This document shows, one piece after another, positions 11,626-23,704 of a DNA stretch of 64,000 nucleotides (within the stretch, counting starts at the first letter, position 1; the number at the start of each line of letters is the position of its first letter). The notes beneath the pieces are model-generated. The model saw only the letters and a program-made list of their open reading frames with translations. It was not told the DNA's origin and did no database searches. The stretch comes from Pyrus communis (Eukaryota > Streptophyta > Magnoliopsida > Rosales > Rosaceae). Made by a program: the position numbers and the translations under genes. The stretch lies in contig NC_084816.1 in the NCBI RefSeq assembly GCF_963583255.1, forward strand, positions 7,886,600-7,950,599. Reading direction: 5' to 3'.

Positions 11626-12410
11626 TTACAAAAACCTACAAGAAAAAGGGGGATGGGATGATATAGGACCAAACTCCTCTAAAATAAAACCCAAAAGGTA
11701 AGAAACTGCAAAGATGCAAAACAAAAAGGAAAAATCCGAAAGGATTAGGTAAAAACAAAAATCACACATCAAGAAGGGGAAATAAACTTGTAGGCCGGCA
11801 TGCCCAGAAAATATGAAAGCAGAAAAGGAAGAATCTTTATAGGAGGAGCGGCATGCCAAACAAGTGAAGACTAAAGAAGCCCTAAATTGACTAATTTGTC
11901 AACAACAACATTCCCTTCTCAAAATACATGAGAGCAACGGAAAACCATGTGCTACATTTAGGAAACACAATTTTTTTAACGAGTTCGGAGTGACCAAGGA
12001 GAGGAAAAAGAGCCAGAAGCAAAACAAGATACCACACTAGAAGAGTCACTTTCAAGCCATAAATTTTGTCAACCATGAACGTGAGCCAACTCTACAACAA
12101 GGGTGACAACATGAAGCTCTGCATAGAAAGAAGTATGATGCCCCAAGCTCAAGGAGAAACCACTAAGAAAATAACCCGTATAATCTCAGAAAACCCCACC
12201 ACAAGCTACATGACCCGAGTTACTTTTCACAAGGCCATCCATCTTCAATTTGACCCAAGGAACTTGAAGGGGATGCCAAAGAACAAGAACTATAAAATGA
12301 GCTTTCCAGGATTCAATTGAGATTCCAAAAGAGACGAAAAGTTGCTTACCTAAAATAGCATGTACATGACCACAAGGATTTGACGTAAGAAAATAGCATG
12401 TACGTGACCA
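11626..12410 (-). pseudogene. LINE-type ORF2 C-terminus, RNase H-like domain, decayed
   Basis: Read leftwards from 12410, frames broken by shifts and stops still give an RNase H-like fold of plant non-LTR retrotransposons: WVKLKMDG (first Asp), ACGGVFRDY, FYAELH (Glu), GWQNLWLESDSSSVV (second Asp) and a terminal DKLVNLGL-like segment. In a functional ORF2 this domain follows the reverse transcriptase, and no RT is left here. The coding similarity stops where the copia LTR begins at about 12411, so the LINE is either truncated there or was cut by that insertion. I did not find the missing part right of the copia. Confidence 0.6.
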
Positions 12411-12661
12411 GTAAAAGGGAAGTCTCATCATCTCCATCTATCACTCCCACACCAGCCATGATGACACCAGCTCTTCCAGATATCAAGCATCCCAGCTAGG
12501 CAAATCAACCGCTGACTTTTACATAATCTCTAATTGTTAATTTGTATATATAGCTACTGCTAATTACAAGTTTTCATTTATTACTTTATGTGTAAAGTCA
12601 CTCCTATACTAGTATATCATCTTGTATTATTCCTTGTAAACATATCAATGAAAGCTATTCA
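12411..12661 (+). repeat. 5' LTR of copia element
   Basis: About 251 bp, starting GTAAAAGGGAAGTCTCATC and ending GAAAGCTATTCA. It is some 93% identical by eye to 16989-17240. It is followed by TATGGTATCATCGAGCC, a mutated initiator tRNA-Met primer binding site (near 12680). It carries TATA-like TTGTATATATAG at 12541-12552. Confidence 0.8.
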
Positions 12662-12745
12662 GCCAAACTCAAAACATTATATGGTATCATCGAGCCCTAA
12701 GCTCTAACGAGTTGTTTCTCAATTTTTTTTCATGTGCGATCACAA

Positions 12746-15700
12746 TGTCAAACGAGCAATCAACCAACTCCAGTTCCGTTGCCCACCCATCCAACTCTTT
12801 GCTTTCAATTGACAACTTCAAATCGTTGATTATGATCAACGCCGTTGCCCAATTACCTGTCAAACTCACACCCATGAACTATTCATCTTGGCGTGCTCAA
12901 TTTATTGGTCTCCTTATAGGGTATGATCTCTTGAGATATGTCAATGGAACATATACCTGCCCAGAAAAATCGAACACCTCGTCGTCGACATCGGCGTATA
13001 ATTTTTGGCTACACTAAGATCAGCTGTTGCTCCATGCCATCCTCGTATTTGTTTCTGAACAAGTTATCTCTTTTATTGCTTCTGCCCCAACCTCCAAGGT
13101 TGCCTGGGACAAACTTAAACAACTCTATGCCAATCGAGCTCAATCTCGTGTCATGGGCCTTCAAGAACGCATTACTCTCATGCGTCATGACTCCAAGCCC
13201 ATTTCTAAATATCTCCAGGTCGTCAAAGCCATTGCCGATGAACTCGCTCTTATTAATGCTCCCATCAGTGATGATGACCTCGTCATACACTTCTTAAACT
13301 GTGTTGGACCTGAGTTCAAAGAACTTGCAGCTGCTGTTCGTGCCCATGACAACCCTATTTCCTTTGAGGACCTCCATGATAAACTTATTGAGTGTGAAAT
13401 TGCTTGTGATCGCGAATACCATATTGGCTCATCTAGTCCTACCACTGCCAACACTACATAACACTCTGTCATTTCCCATTCTTTCTATTGTGGCTCTCGC
13501 AACGGCAACAATTATCAGCCCTGATCATCCTCTGTCCACACAACAATAATAAGTTTCAAGATATTTCTGGTTTTAGTTCCTTAAGTCGGGGTTCTTCAAA
13601 CGGTTCCACCTCTGGTCACACCAATCCTCCTGGCATAGGGTACCGTGTGACTTGTTAGTGGTGTGCCCAATAGGGTCATAGATCTAAATTCTGCTCTCAA
13701 TTGCCTCAACAATACAAACCGGTTGCCAACTACACTCGTACCCCTAATTGGATACTTAACTCAAAGGCCTCGCATCATGTTACATCGGACGTCAATAACC
13801 TGTCTTTTCCTTCACGCTACGAAGGACCTGATGAATTCATAATTGGTAATGGTACAGGTTTCCATATTACCCATGTTGGTTCTACGACCCTTCCCTCCCC
13901 TTTGCCCTCAAACTTTTCCTTATCTGATGTTTTGTGCGTTCCTTCAATTCAGAAGGATTTAATTTCTATTTCCAAATTCAATAGACAAAACAAAACCTTT
14001 ATTAAATTGTTTCCTGATTTTTTTCCTTGTGAAGGATCTGAGCACGGGGGCAAGCCTTCTTCGAGGCCCGAATAAGGATGATGAATATGTATGGCCACAC
14101 TCCTCCTTCCATTCAACAGTTCAACCTCATGCTATGGTGGGTGTGGCGGCCTCTCAACCTCTATGGCATCGTAGTCTCGGTCATCCCAATCATCGCACTC
14201 TCCAACACATCATCAGTCATAATTCCTTAAATGTGTCCTCCAAGTCGCATGTCGAGTCCACTTATGTTTCTTGTCAATGTAATAAAAGTCATAGGCTTCC
14301 ATTTGGTGTCTCTTTTCTCATTAGTCAGGGTCCTCTCGATATCATTTATAGTGACATTTGGGGTCATACTCTCTATTCTTCTATTGATGGGTTTCGTAAT
14401 TATGTTATTACGTTATTTTTGTTGATTATTATTCCAAATATATTTGGCTTTATCCAATTAAACTTAAGTCTGATGTCTTTTCTATTTTTACTAAATTCAA
14501 AGTCCTAGTTGAAAATTACTTCAAAACAAAAATTGTATCTTTATATTCTGATGAGGGTGGTGAATTTGTTAAACTCAAAAACTTCCTTGTCGTAAATGAT
14601 ATTACTCATCTTAATACCCCACCTCATACTCCCAAACACAATGGCATGGCTAAACATCGGTATCGCCATGTTGTTGAAATTGGTCTCATTCTCTTCCATC
14701 ATGCCTCCAAGCGTCTCTCCTATTGGTCATATGTCTTCCAAACAGCTGTTTACCTTATCAATCGTATGCCTACACAAACATTCACCAATGTCTCTTTGTA
14801 CATCACTCTCTTTGGACAAAATCCACATTATCACAAACTTCGTGTATTTGGATGCCAATGATTTCCACGGTTAAGACCCTACAACTCTAATAAACTAGAA
14901 CCCCGTTCACGCCCTTGTCTCTTTCTCGGCTACTCCACCTCTCAAAGTGCCTATTGGTGCCTCGATTTGTCTACTAATCGTCTGTTTCTATCCCATCATG
15001 TCAAATTCGATGAGTTCACTTTTCTTTTTTCCTCCCATGATCCAAATTATCTTCGTGTGTCGTCAAAGAGTCTTACCACTTGGTCTTCTCTTCTTCCCCC
15101 GGTCACCCCAGTTCCTTTCTTCTATGCCACAACACCACCCCACCATGATGCGATCCCATCTCCTACTCAGGCCATTTCTCATTCTACGTCGTCATCTGCC
15201 ACCAAGGAGTCTCGCCATCAGCATGCCTCATCCCCATTCCTAGAGTCATCTTCCCCAAATCCACCTTCTCCATCTCCTTTCCCACACATTGCCCCACCTC
15301 CCCTACCTATTCCCTTACCAAATCACCTACCTTCTCCTACACCTAACCCTCACAATAATCACCCCATGACCACCTGTTCCAAAAACCTCATTTTCAAACC
15401 CAAACACTTATATGCTGCCACCAAACACCCTCTTTTCCCCTTATTGGAACCAACATGTGTTTCTTAAGCTGTACATGACCCTCATTGGCGTGCTACAATG
15501 TCAGATGAATTTAATGCATTGATCCGAAATGGCATTTGGGAACTTGTTCCTTCTCACCCTTAGCAAAACCTTATTGGTTGTAAGTGGATATATCATATCA
15601 AACGCCACCCTGATGGAAGCATTGAAATATATAAAGCTTGCTTAGTGGCCAAGGGCTTTCATCAACGCCTTATCATTGATTTTTCGGACACTTTTAGACT

Positions 15701-16936
15701 AGTTATGAAACCTACCATTATCAGGGTAGTCTTGCATCTTGCTTTGTTACATGGATGGCCTATTCATCAACTTGATGTCAATAATGCCTTTTTCCATGGT
15801 TCACTTTATAAAGATGTGTACATGTCTTAGCCCCCCGGCTTCGTCGACTTTAGTTTTCCCTCTTATGTTTGCAAACTTCGTAAAGCCCTCTACGGTCTCA
15901 AGTAGGCTCCCCGCGTGTGGTACAAGGAATTGGATTCATTTTTGCTTTCTTATGATTTTACTAATGCTATCTTAGATGTCTACCTTTTTATTTTTCGCAA
16001 TGGTAGTGCTGTTATATATTTTCTTGTCTAGGTTGATGATCTCATTGTTATAGGAAACCAAAGTTCGGTTATATCTCAATTTGTCTATGCTTTTGCTAAA
16101 AAGTTTTCAATCAAAGACTTGGGGGCCCTTCACTACTTTCTTGGCATTAAGGTTTGCCCACTAATGGTGGGTTATTTCTCTCCCAACACAAGTATATAAG
16201 GAAGCTTCTTATTAAAGTCAATATGGAAAGTGTTAAGAAAGTCATCACACTGTTGTCTACTTCTGATTCCTTGGTCCTTTATGATGGTTCTCCTCCCACC
16301 AAAGCCACCATGTTTCGTCGACTTGTTGGTGGTTTCTAGTACCCCAGTCTTACTCGTCCCAACATCTCATTTGCGGTTAACAATCTCTTATAATTTATGC
16401 ATCAACCGTCATCTCTTCATTGGTAAGCTCTCAAATGTCTACTTCGCTATTTGAAAGGTACCCTCTATCGTGGCCTATTTCTTCGATGGTCCATCTCTTC
16501 CACTTTAAATGCCTTCTCCGATGAGGATTGGCCTGGCAATCGTGATGACCGCACCTCCACCACAACATATGTTATCTACTTTGGTGGAAATCTAATATCT
16601 TAAGGTTCCTAAAAACAACGTTTCGTTGCTTGCTCTTCCACTGAAGTGGAGTACAGCGCCATTACTCGCACCACCCTTGAACTCGCATGGATTCAATCAT
16701 TGCTCCACGAACTTGGTGTTTCTCTTTCCACCAAGCCTACAATCTTCTGTGACAACATTGGTGCAACCTTCTATTGTGCTAATCCAGTACTCCACTCTCG
16801 AATGAAACACATTGATATCGACTTTCAGTTTGTCCGTAATCGTGTCACTCGTGGCCTTCTTCAAGTATCCCATGTCTCCACCACTAATCAATTTGCAGAC
16901 GCCTTGACTAAACCATTGTCTCATCCTCGGTTTTAA
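12746..16936 (+). pseudogene. Ty1/copia gag-pol polyprotein, many stops and frameshifts
   Basis: Domains in copia order. Gag spans 12746-13460, with MNYSSWRAQFIGLL and an in-frame stop at 13015. A CCHC zinc knuckle near 13650-13697 is broken by two stops. In the protease region the usual D-S-G active site reads WILNSKASHHVT (13750), so the catalytic Asp and Gly are lost. Pre-integrase and integrase span about 14130-14900 (PLWHRSLGHPNHRTL, IYSDIWG, SDEGGEF). Reverse transcriptase spans about 15480-16150 (LDVNNAFFHG, KALYGLK then stop, VDDLIVIGN after a stop where YVDD is expected). RNase H spans about 16630-16936 (ACSSTEVEYSAI, FCDNIGA, KHIDIDFQFVR, ADALTKPL). The domain order with integrase before RT defines Ty1/copia. 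It cannot encode an active protein. Confidence 0.92.
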
Positions 16937-16988
16937 TTTGTTCGGTCCAAGATCGGTGTAACCGATGGCTCCACCACCTTGTAAGGGA

Positions 16989-17240
16989 GTAAAAAGGAAG
17001 TCTCATCATCTCCATTTATCACTTCCGCACTAGCCATGACGACACCATCTCTTCTAGATATCAAGCATCCCAGCTAGGCAAATCAACCATTGACTTTTAC
17101 ATAATCTCTAATTGTTAATTTGTATATATATAACTGCTGCTAATTACAAGTTTTCATTTATACTTTCCGTGTAAAGTCACTCTTAGACTAGTATATCATC
17201 TTGTATTTTTCCTTGTAAACATATCAATGAAAGCTATTCA
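16989..17240 (+). repeat. 3' LTR of copia element
   Basis: The second copy of the 12411-12661 repeat, preceded by the purine-rich tract TTGTAAGGGAG. Roughly 18 differences from the 5' LTR over 250 bp imply an old insertion. No clear target duplication was found. Confidence 0.8.
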
Positions 17241-19329
17241 CCAAAATTTTGTTATGTTCCTTTCAAGTGCAAATATAAGGATAGTATAATGGTACAAGTA
17301 AGGGTGTCGAACCACAAGGACTGGTTAGACCTCTGCAAATTACTAGCTTTACGTGAACCCTAACTAAACAATGAAAATGCAAATTGAATTAAAATTTTTC
17401 AATTGAAAACTAAAATAACTTTAAAATGCAAGAAAGATAAAGATATATGATAGGTTGATTCAGAAATAATAGGAATGGAACTAGGGCTACCGATTTCACC
17501 ATTACAAGCCAATTCCATGAAAATTAAGTCAAAATGCATTCAACTCTCCAATCTGCAATTAGGGTTCATTTTAATCATTTATGATCATCCATTTGATGTG
17601 TGGTTGTGATCAAATACTTTTAATCTGCAACCTAGTTGTGAGGTTCAACTTAGATTACCAAATAAGAATCCATTAAGAACAAGAAAACTTCAAAGAACCA
17701 AAGAAATCACATGGCAGGATGTATGCATAACAATTTCTTCTTTCATTCACATGTCCACCATGATTAAGTATGATGTGTACTATAACCTTGATCAAATAAT
17801 CTATAAGAAATGCTAATGGTGATCAAACATTAAGATAAACAAATAAATAAAAATATAAATAAAAAGCGCAACATGAGTGAAATTAAATTCACAAAAGAAA
17901 CCCCTTGAAGCAATTCTGATGTGGAAATCCTTCAAGAACAGCGTGGTTGCGTGGTTTCTTTAGTGGTAGTGGATGGCGAAGGGAAATAGGGGTTTTTTCG
18001 GGAAGAAAGGCCAAAGAAAGAGAAGAGAGAGAGAGAGAGAGAGAGCATTGGGTGTCCCCCAGGGGGGCTTGTGTAAAAGTGATTTGAAACTCTAGTATTT
18101 ATATGCCAAATAGGGCTGCAGCTGATTGCAAGGTGATCCCAACCATTAAGCCAAGGTTTTGAACATTTTTCCTTATTTGGCTTCTCCAATCAGGCTAGAT
18201 ATTTCAATTCCTTTCCCATTCTGCTCTTGGTCTTCTAACCAGCCATATTTGCATTGGATTCTTTATTTGGGCTTCAAATCAGGCCACTAAACTATTTTCC
18301 ATGTTTGAATAAGGGTCAACCCCAAAAATGACATGTTTTCACTTCTTTTGACTTCAAATTGATCCCAAAACATAGGAGTGAAAATTCCAACTCGCCTAAT
18401 CTAGGCCAAAGTAGAACGACAAAGACGTGAAAAGGAAGAAGGCTTATTTTCAAATTTTACTTTGTTACGCATCTAAGGAAAACCCTAATGCTAGTCAGAC
18501 ATTGCGAATTTGTGGAGAAAACCGCTTTGACACAAAGTAAGCCATAAATTCGAAAAGGAACCTATAAGCGGAAGAGTAGTGCCGTATTGAGTACCAAGCC
18601 AAAACCAAGCAATTCACAATTAAAAAAAATAAGTGCTCAATATATTCAGGATTATTGTAACAAAGTTAGCATATTGGAACTAGAGAAATGCCTTGTCGTT
18701 GAAGTTGATCCTATCCTCCAAATTAAAATAGAGTAGGAAGGTCGAATGAAAGGACACCATTCAGTTTTGATAACACGTTCGGGACAAGTTTGATGACTTA
18801 TCTTCGGGATGAGCTTGTGTTTTGTGACGTTTAGATATTGCATTTCTAAGTTGTAACCCCATGTTGAAGCTAGAATTCTGAGAACTGACCTTTTTAATGT
18901 TTAACTATCTTTCCTTCTGGTTTGCTATTGAAAAGTCATCTTTATAAATATGGGTTGTAATTTTTAGTGGATATATTTAGTTATGCATTCATCTTTCTAA
19001 TATGTTGATAATGCGTAGTGTTGTTTTTACTTTCAATCAATGACATAAAGCATCAGAGTTTCATATTAATCTGTTCTTCTTTCGCCATTCTGTGGGTTGT
19101 TAGGTACTATAAAAGCATGTTCGACGTCCTCTAGCGGTTCAACCCGCTCTTGTTTGGTATCGGTTCGATTCTCGTTTCTTCTTCAGTTTTTTCCACTTAG
19201 CCTTCGGGATTTTTTGTTTTTCCTCTTATCTTCTTTCATGGAAAGTTGATATTTTTATTCTTCGCTTTTGTCTTGATATTGTTTTCCGCGCCATCATTGA
19301 ACTCACATATCTAGCCAAAAATAACATAC
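17241..19329. other. Non-coding, probably repetitive DNA
   Basis: No exon recognised. The phrase AAGGGTGTCGAACCACAAGG near 17307 resembles internal stretches of large plant LTR elements, but no LTR pair or domain supports this. A (GA)n run lies at about 18021-18046. Confidence 0.4.
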
Positions 19330-19346
19330 AGAAAAAAAAGTGGATA

Positions 19347-20012
19347 CAACAACAACAAAAAAGCCTTTTCTCATTAAGTGGGGTCAGCTATATGAATCCT
19401 GAAACGCCATTGCACTCGGTTCTGTGTCACGTCTTCCGTTAGGTCCAAATACTCTAATTCTTTTCTTAGAGTATCTTCCAAAGTCTTCCTCTACTCCTTC
19501 GGTCATGAACCTCGGTCCCGTAATCGCATCTTCTAACCGAAGCGTCAGTAGGCCTTCGTTTCACATGTCCAAACCACCATAACCAATTTTCTCTCATCTT
19601 TCCTTCAATTTCGGCTACTCCTACTTTACCTTGGATATCCTCATTCCTAATCTTATCATTTCTCATGTGCCCACACATCCAACGAAGCATTCTCATCTCC
19701 ACTACACCCATTTTATGTACGTGTGGATGCTTCACCGCCCAACATTCCATGCCATAAAGCATTGCTAGCCTTATTGTCATCCTATAAAATTTTCCCTTGA
19801 GCTTCAGTGGTATACGATGGTCACACAACACGATGGATGCACTCTTCCACTTCATCCATCCAGCTTGTATTCTATGATTGAGGTCTCCATCCAATTCTCC
19901 ATTCTTTTGCAAGATAGATCCTAGGTAGCGAAAGTAGTCACTCTTTGGTACTTCCTGGTCTCTAATCCTCATCTCTAACTCATTTGAGCCTCCGTTTGCA
20001 CTGAACTTGCAT
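19347..20012 (-). mobile_element. RTE-type LINE, 5'-truncated, with target site duplication
   Basis: The open frame 19466-20050 (minus) contains the RT C-terminal region of plant RTE LINEs: FRYLGSILQKNGE, HRIQAGWMKWKSA, LKGKFYRMTIRLAMLYG, MRMLRWMCGHMRNDKIRNE and WWFGHVKRRP. The 3' end has the typical family tail (AAAGCC with a TTG-repeat end on the minus strand, 19347-19365). The insertion is flanked by AGA7GTGGATA at 20013-20028 and the same with one extra A at 19330-19346, a 16-17 bp target duplication expected for LINE integration. The first codons of the open frame lie in flanking DNA, so the ORF start is not a real protein start. Most of ORF2, including the RT catalytic core, is missing. 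Confidence 0.9.
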
Positions 20013-20028
20013 AGAAAAAAAGTGGATA

Positions 20029-20515
20029 TGTGGAAAAAATCAATCTCCAACTTTCAATTACTCGTAATGGCAGACAAGAGTCGCGTAATAGCGAATGAGA
20101 GTAGTCATCACACATGATTAGCCTAAAGCACATGAATAAGTCGCAAAGAAGTGCTTCGAATCGGGAGGTAGATATAAAGTTAAAAAGAGCGAAAAAATTT
20201 ATAAATAAAAAAGGTTTGGGGGGAAGGATTAGGATGATGAGGATTGAGCAAAGAAAGGTGATTGGATGCTAAAATCTGAGCATGACTAGTCTCACAATGG
20301 ACTTGTTATTCACTAACACGAAAATCAAATGCCAGGAGAAAGAGGAAGAAACTTGCTCTGTCCTTCCCTCCTGCAGCTGTAGTTTTTCTCTATGTCTTAG
20401 ACTAAGTCACTAGTAAGCATCTTTAACAAGCAAGTAATGAAAGAGATCAAATTTTCGTTATGAAGTACTTTGAACGACCTTTCCTTGCTTGAAATGATTT
20501 ATGTGGACTTTATAG
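20029..20515. other. Intergenic DNA, nothing recognised
   Basis: Non-coding sequence between the LINE and a MITE. Confidence 0.4.
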
Positions 20516-20635
20516 GGAAGTGTTATTGGCACTTCAAAATTTTTATTTTGCACTCACCACAAGTGTATTTTTCTTTCTAAATATAGAAAGTTAGGAGTAT
20601 AGAATGAGAATTTTGGAGTGTTAATAACAATTCCC
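20516..20635. mobile_element. MITE (family also at 30381-30505)
   Basis: Starts near GGGAAGTGTTATTGGCACT and ends GAGTGTTAATAACAATTCCC, imperfect inverted termini. A second copy at 30381-30505 shares the whole layout, including CACAAGTGTATTTTT in the centre. Confidence 0.65.
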
Positions 20636-20665
20636 ACTCTATAATGCTCAAAATACCTAGTCTAT

Positions 20666-20841
20666 AAAAGATAAATGCTAAGGAGACTCTCTCAAAGTGA
20701 GACTCTCATGGATTCTCTACCACCTCACAATTTAACGTCAATTCTTACACCAAAATTATAAAAATTGTGCAAAAATATGAGGTGGCAGAGAGTCCATGGA
20801 GAGTCCCACTTTTGAAAAATTGTTCTTAGCATTTCTCTCTA
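20666..20841. mobile_element. MITE with about 60-bp inverted arms
   Basis: AAATGCTAAGGAGACTCTC at the left faces GGAGAGTCCC and CTTAGCATTT at the right. Inner arms CTCTACCACCTCA and TGAGGTGGCAGAG pair closely. Non-coding. Confidence 0.65.
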
Positions 20842-21521
20842 TAAAATACCAAACAATATTCTTATAAAATTTAATCTCATAACGTGGATGTTTTTTGAGG
20901 TCTTGATTGCACTGCTAATCTTTCGTTTGGACCCACTACACAATTTAATCTCATAAGGTGAATCGTTTGTTTTCTAGGTCTTCATGCAGATATTGTTTTT
21001 GCATAAATTCACCTAATTTAGAAATAGTTTCATTGTTTGATTATTGTTTTAACATTTCATTGTTTATCAACAATAATGAGTTCATTTTTTACATTTGGTT
21101 ATATTAGATAACTAAAATGTTTCGATTAAAGTGAATTTTAGTAGACATAATCTTTGAAAGACAGCCTAAAACATAACCGGCTCATATAATCAACACATGG
21201 TGGAATATGTCAAAACAAATGACTAACTTTATATTAACTTGCTAACAAGTAATTACCAACTCTCAAACAGTATTTGACCAAAGCAAAGAGGCAAAAAAAA
21301 GGAAGGGCATGTGTTTTTGTGACAAAAAACAAGGCCATAGGTTAAGGCCCAGTACAATGATGCCGCCGCGGCATTGCCGCCCAACTAACTGACTAAACTT
21401 TGGTGGAGTCATTGCCGTAAAACCAATGGAATATAAAAAAAAATTAGAGATTTCAGATTTGCAGAGCAAATATGAATATGTGGTAATGTGAGGGGAAAAA
21501 ATAAAGAAAAATTGTAGATGA
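20842..21521. other. Intergenic DNA, nothing recognised
   Basis: AT-rich, non-coding, downstream of the minus-strand tRNA gene. Confidence 0.4.
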
Positions 21522-21593
21522 GGGGCATTCCGAGAATTGAACTCGGTACCTCTCGCACCCTAAGCGAGAATCATACCACTAGACCAAATGCCC
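21522..21593 (-). tRNA. tRNA-Pro (anticodon AGG)
   Basis: A 72-nt cloverleaf on the minus strand. The acceptor stem GGGCATT pairs with AATGCCC, with discriminator C. Anticodon arm CTCGC-TTAGGGT-GCGAG gives AGG. T arm CCGAG-TTCAATT-CTCGG is intact. The internal promoter boxes A (TGGTCTAGTGG region) and B (near AGTTCAATTCTC) are present. No CCA is encoded, as usual in eukaryotic nuclei. T runs just downstream on the minus strand (TTTTTC, then TTTTTTCC, 21492-21512) can serve as the pol III terminator. AGG should read CCU/CCC codons after A34-to-inosine editing. Confidence 0.93.
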
Positions 21594-22316
21594 TTGATAA
21601 TTTTTCTGCCAAAGTAAAAATATTTTTAGTAATTCAGTTTTACAGTTACCATTTACCATGTGGGGGCTAATGGCATGTTATTATTTTATCGAACTGGTGA
21701 AAATTTATAGTGCGTGAATTATCGAGAGTGAAAAACGAAACATGCAAAGAGTTAAGAGTCAACGTGTTAGAATGTTGTTGTTCAACTTTCAAGTAACTTT
21801 TTTTTTATGGTACATGATAAGTTGTTATCCAACTTACAAGTGATGAATTATTCTGTTAGTTAGATCTTTATCTACAACACATTGCGTCTCGATTTGAATC
21901 ATCTTCAGACTTTTTTTATTTTATTATTTTTAATTAATTTGAAAAAGAAGATTCGAACATTATTCAAAGTTAGTTGTTAGAAAACCAACATAAAGATCCA
22001 AAAGCATTGATCATAAATATATTCATCAACGTACAACATTCGATTGGGGTTGATTGAGTTTAAATATCATCTTGTGTTTATGCATTCAAATTTCGAACAT
22101 GCATCTATGGAAAATAACACTAACATTACAGGGAGGTTATCGAACCTCCGATGCATTTTTAATTTAATTAAGTCAATCATCACATCTATTTTCAGTAGTA
22201 GCCATAACAAGAATCAAGGAGAACGTCACCGGAGTTGGAGGACATCACTGTGAGTAATCAAATTAGTTCTCAGTACCATTAGATCTGACAAAACATAAAG
22301 GTTATGTTCAAGAATT
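21594..22316. other. Intergenic DNA, nothing recognised
   Basis: Non-coding sequence upstream of the tRNA. It contains a short (T)n and no element I can name. Confidence 0.4.
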
Positions 22317-22394
22317 TGTTGGAATATGATTGTGATAACATGGTTTTTACAATATGTGTAATCATATGTGAAGGTACACCATAATATTGGTGTA

Positions 22395-22430
<36 letters not shown>

Positions 22431-23704
22431 TGTAGTGAAATAAGTTAATTAATTAATAAAGAAAATAACATAATTAATTAATTAATTAATTCTAAAAGGA
22501 TAAACAATTGTATTTCAACATGAAAAGTTATAACTTCTCCTCAAGAATACAACTCCTCCAGAAAAGTTACTTCCATCTCTATATATTTGTCAAATTCCTT
22601 TATGTCAGATTCATTCAATTCAATATTCACTCTCTGTTCATATCTTTCATACCATATCGTGATCGATAGTTTAAGCGACATCAGTTTCCGATCCTGTGAA
22701 AGAGTGGAGCAAATAGTTTCAAAGGAAAACACATTGATATTAAATATCACTATAAACAAGATATAGTGGAGACTCTCCACTAGAGAGAGGAGAGGTAAAG
22801 GTCAACTACATACCCTCCGAAGAGATGGTGGCCGATCCGATGACCAAGGGATTGTTTCTGGAAAAATTCAGAGAGCATGTGACTACAATGGGTTTGCAAA
22901 ACATCTGGATGTGTTGTAGTGTGAGACGCGTGGCAGGCATCATTGTATAGTTTTAGGGACGCCTGAAACATGGACAAGTAGATGCGATTCTATCTAGTTC
23001 TTTAGTACTTGGTCAGTTAAAGATAGATGGCACTAGCGAGGTAACCAGGTTATAACAAATCATCTTGAAAGTAAAATCCGTAATAAGCTTCAAGAAATAA
23101 TTTATATAACACTGGCGTATAGTGCAAAACTAAGTCATCATTTGCAACTAGGTATGGATTGTTTTTCCTAGTTACTTGGATATGATGCCATTTTACTAAA
23201 GAGGAAAATGTTATCAGATAAAGTGAAATGGTGCGCACTAGGTAAAGAAGTCACATATCTGATGTTACATTCAATTTGTTTATGAGTAATACTCTTAAGA
23301 AACAAATCAAAATAGGAAACCATTTATGTTATCATAATCAAGTGGGAGATGTTGGAATATGATTGTGATAACATGGTTTTCACAATATGTGTAATCATAT
23401 GTGAAGGTACACCATAACATTGGTGTACTAATATACATATGATTGTAGTGAAATAAGTTGATTAATTAATAAAGAAAATAATATAATTAATTAATTCTAA
23501 AAGGATATGAATAGTTGTATTTCAACATAAAAAGTTATAACTTCTCCTGAAGAATACAACTCCTCCAGAAAGATTACTTCCATCTCTATATATTTGTCAA
23601 ATCTCTTTCTGTCAGATTCATTTAATTCAATATTCACTCTTTGTTAATATCCTTCATACCATATTGTGATCGATAGTCTAAGCGACTTCAGTTTCTAATC
23701 CTAT
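22317..23704 (+). mobile_element. Internally deleted Ty1/copia element
   Basis: Two direct LTR copies (about 22317-22697 and 23350-23704), both starting TGTTGGAATATGATTG, flank about 650 bp. The interior keeps only the polyprotein C-terminus: a KHIDIKYHY motif of RNase H near 22730, then NYIPSEEMVADPMTKGLF at 22805-22858 (compare ADALTKPL in the copia at 16.9 kb). Before the 3' LTR is the polypurine tract AAGTGGGAGATG. GAATT occurs directly before the first LTR and after 23704, a plausible 5-bp target duplication. The 5' LTR joins RNase H sequence directly, so gag, protease, integrase and RT were deleted. Confidence 0.8.
22398..22427. repeat. (TA)n microsatellite inside copia 5' LTR
   Basis: About 30 bp of TA repeat present in the 5' LTR but almost absent at the matching place in the 3' LTR, so it expanded after insertion. 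Confidence 0.85.

Noticed and set aside
15000..15467. Proline/serine-rich 166-codon open frame
   Set aside because: It is the variable linker between integrase and reverse transcriptase of the copia polyprotein, not a separate gene.
18021..18190. 85-codon minus-strand open frame
   Set aside because: It spans a (GA)n run translated as Leu-Ser repeats and has no conserved motif.
19120..19170. tRNA-like phrase AGCGGTTCAACCCGCTC
   Set aside because: A short stem and a GGTTCGATTC-like word are present, but no acceptor stem or cloverleaf can be formed.
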